This document shows, in pieces, positions 6,753-8,595 of a DNA stretch of 8,595 nt. Origin of the DNA: Desulfobulbaceae bacterium (GTDB lineage Bacteria; Desulfobacterota; Desulfobulbia; Desulfobulbales; Desulfobulbaceae); NCBI GenBank assembly GCA_007121995.1, contig SKJK01000328.1:1-8595 (forward strand). The letters are read 5' to 3'. The position numbers were made by a program, and so were the translations under genes. The stretch's first letter is position 1; each line of letters starts with the position of its first letter. The notes beneath the pieces are model-generated. The model saw nothing but the letters and a program-made list of their open reading frames with translations. It was not told where the DNA came from and searched no databases.

Positions 6753-8595
6753 TCAGCTTACCTTGACAAGCTTGACAAAGTTGTTACGTAAACCGTGCAC
6801 TCCGGTTTCCGGGTCTATGGCCAATTTAGTGATCAGACTCTGGCTGTCAACGCCCTTGTTGTACCCAATAGACAGTTCAGGATTCATGGAACCGAAGCCA
6901 TGGTACATGTAAACCGCATCTTCGCGGATACCGGGGGTGACCTTGACCGTGGTGGTGGTTCGTGACTCCACCCCGTCCTGATTGACCAGGGAGATCGTAT
7001 CCCCATCCTTGAGACCGAGACGGCCGGCCAGTTTGTCGTTCACCCACACCGGACTATCATCAGTTTCTGCCATCAACCAGGCATTGTTCTGGGTACGGTT
7101 GAAGGTATGGAGCGGCGACCGACCGGCCAGCAGTCGGTAGTAGCCTTCCGGGGGCCGTTCCACCGGGATATAGGTGGGGATCGGTGGATAGCCGTCCCAG
7201 TCCAGGTCGTCGTTAAAAAAGTGGACGACAAAATATTCGTCTAATCCATAGGGGTCCTCAACACCGGGTTGAATATGAATGCCGCCTTCGGCTTTCAATT
7301 GGGCCAGAGACAGACCGGCGCCGGCCAGCATCTTGTCGTTGAGTTCCTCTTGGGTCTGGGCCGGGATCTTGTCCCCGTAGCCCATGCGTTTGGCTATTTC
7401 GTTGGTGATCCAGACATTGTCGCGGCGTTCAAAACCCGGCGGTACCACGGGCATTCGGGCGGTGATGAACTGCTGGTGTTTTTCAGCCAGATCCCATTGC
7501 GTACCTGTTTTGATCTGGTTGTAACATTCGAGGTACGAGCAGTCCGGGAGGAGGATGTCGGCAAACATGGTGATATCGGTGGGCATGATATCCACACACA
7601 TGACAAAATCCATCTGCTCCAGCATTTTGATGGTTTTTGCCTGATTGGGAATGGTCTGGATAAGGTTCTGGCCCCAGATCACACAGGCCTTGATCGGGTA
7701 GGGGTCACCGCTCAGCGCGGTGTCCCTGATCAGCTCCGTGGGGGTACCGGGAGGGGAATAATGATGGACACCGAGGATGCGCTGCAGGCTGTCTGCGTCC
7801 TCATCGCCCCTGGGCCATGAAACCCTGGTTATTCCTCTGGGGTTTCTGGCGGACACCTTAGACCCCTTGGCCCCGAAAGCACCGAGTATGCCGGTGAGAC
7901 AGGCCAGGGCTCGACCACGTTGGAAGTCGTTGCCGTACCAGGAGGAAAAACGGCCAGGGTGGATGGCGACATGAGGCATGTGCGCGGCCAGCAGATCTGC
8001 CACTTCCTTAATCTGAGCGGCGGGGATGTCACACTCCTCGGCAGCTTTTTCCAGGGTCCACTCCGCGATCCCCTCGGCCATTTCCTCAAACCCTTCACCG
8101 TATCGCTCAACAAAATCGATGTTGTATTTATCGTTCTGGATCAGGTAGTTCATGATAGCCAGCAGCATGGCTGTATCCGTGCCGGGGCGAATGGGTACCC
8201 AGATGTCCGATTTGGCGGCAGAGGCCGAGTACCGGGGGTCAACCACCACCAGTTTGGCGCCATTTTCCAGACCTTTAAGGTACTGCTTTACATGAGAGAG
8301 GTGGATGTTCTCGCCGAAATGACAACCAAGGAGAAAGATGACTTTGGCATTGGCCATATCCACGTCCTCATTGGGCGGGACCTCGGTAGTCATCATATAA
8401 GCGAGATCGCGGACACCGCGACACTGGTAAAACGAGGATTCGGAGATATTGGTCGTCCCCACGGTTTGCTGGAGAAACTGATTGGGATATCGGGAGGAGG
8501 AACCATGGGGAAACATGCATACCGACTGGACGCCGTCTCGATCGATAACAGCCTTGATTTTCTCGGCACAGGTGTCCAGGGCTTCGTCCCAGGAG
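6753..8595 (-). CDS. Molybdopterin oxidoreductase catalytic subunit, polysulfide/thiosulfate reductase (PsrA/PhsA)-like, N-terminus missing
   Basis: This is the catalytic subunit of a Mo/W-bisPGD enzyme of the DMSO reductase family. The frame is open to the right edge, giving 613 visible residues. The ATG at 8516 is internal, because coding continues upstream with the family motif SWDEALD. The N-terminal [4Fe-4S] domain and any Tat signal, probably about 150 or more residues, lie outside the window. Visible marks in order are: SWDEALD at residues 1-7; Cys58 in FYQCRGV (codon 8423-8421), at the place where PsrA/PhsA carry their Mo-ligand cysteine; LLGCHFGEN; IRPGTDTAM, a pterin-binding motif; HPGRFSSWYGND; FADILLPDCSYLE; and in the C-terminal pterin-binding domain GRSPLHTFNRTQNN and a GVHGLRNNFVKLVKV end. 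The last two resemble PsrA/PhsA more than formate dehydrogenase or nitrate reductase. The B subunit gene follows after 59 bases. Polysulfide, thiosulfate, tetrathionate or another substrate is possible, and the enzyme might run in the oxidative direction. Confidence 0.88.
   Translation of the reverse strand, partial: SWDEALDTCAEKIKAVIDRDGVQSVCMFPHGSSSRYPNQFLQQTVGTTNISESSFYQCRGVRDLAYMMTTEVPPNEDVDMANAKVIFLLGCHFGENIHLSHVKQYLKGLENGAKLVVVDPRYSASAAKSDIWVPIRPGTDTAMLLAIMNYLIQNDKYNIDFVERYGEGFEEMAEGIAEWTLEKAAEECDIPAAQIKEVADLLAAHMPHVAIHPGRFSSWYGNDFQRGRALACLTGILGAFGAKGSKVSARNPRGITRVSWPRGDEDADSLQRILGVHHYSPPGTPTELIRDTALSGDPYPIKACVIWGQNLIQTIPNQAKTIKMLEQMDFVMCVDIMPTDITMFADILLPDCSYLECYNQIKTGTQWDLAEKHQQFITARMPVVPPGFERRDNVWITNEIAKRMGYGDKIPAQTQEELNDKMLAGAGLSLAQLKAEGGIHIQPGVEDPYGLDEYFVVHFFNDDLDWDGYPPIPTYIPVERPPEGYYRLLAGRSPLHTFNRTQNNAWLMAETDDSPVWVNDKLAGRLGLKDGDTISLVNQDGVESRTTTTVKVTPGIREDAVYMYHGFGSMNPELSIGYNKGVDSQSLITKLAIDPETGVHGLRNNFVKLVKVS

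Noticed and set aside
7269..7820. 183-codon plus-strand open frame inside the reductase catalytic gene
   Set aside because: The minus frame here carries clear molybdopterin-oxidoreductase motifs. The plus frame shows no domain.
1..8595. CRISPR arrays, insertion sequences, tRNA genes or terminal inverted repeats
   Set aside because: The window is almost entirely filled by four coherent coding frames. No spaced repeats, transposase motifs or tRNA-like cloverleaf were seen.

Overview
The window looks like a piece of chromosome from a Gram-negative, anaerobically respiring bacterium. The outer-membrane assembly pair TamA/TamB requires a diderm envelope. The molybdopterin/iron-sulfur reductase pair on the opposite strand is of the polysulfide/thiosulfate reductase type common in sulfur-metabolising Desulfobacterota and relatives. 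That taxonomic placement is inference only; no rRNA or other phylogenetic marker is present.

Layout: the left two thirds (about 2-5703, + strand) is a tamA-tamB operon. tamA is cut by the left edge, so only its last POTRA domain and barrel are visible. It overlaps the start of tamB by one base (TAATG). tamB is complete at 1476 codons. The right third (5890-8595, - strand) is a convergent two-gene unit. The catalytic molybdopterin subunit (A) is cut by the right edge and lacks its N-terminus. Downstream of it, after 59 bases, lies a complete four-cluster [4Fe-4S] electron-transfer subunit (B) with a good Shine-Dalgarno. The two operons meet at a 186-base gap (5704-5889) that holds several hairpins, including a perfect 11-bp GC-rich stem that probably ends transcription of tamB.

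How the genes work: TamA (outer membrane) and TamB (inner-membrane-anchored, periplasm-spanning) form the translocation and assembly module linking the two membranes. The A/B pair would move electrons between a Mo-bisPGD active site and a chain of four [4Fe-4S] clusters. The usual third subunit, an NrfD/PsrC-type quinone-reactive membrane protein, is not encoded downstream of B; it may lie upstream outside the window or be absent. The two operons have no obvious functional link.

No mobile element, CRISPR array, tRNA or rRNA was recognised. I found no clearly undescribed system. The items most worth checking are the anchor and partner of the A/B reductase, the unusual insertion and tail of its B subunit, and the structured convergent intergenic region.
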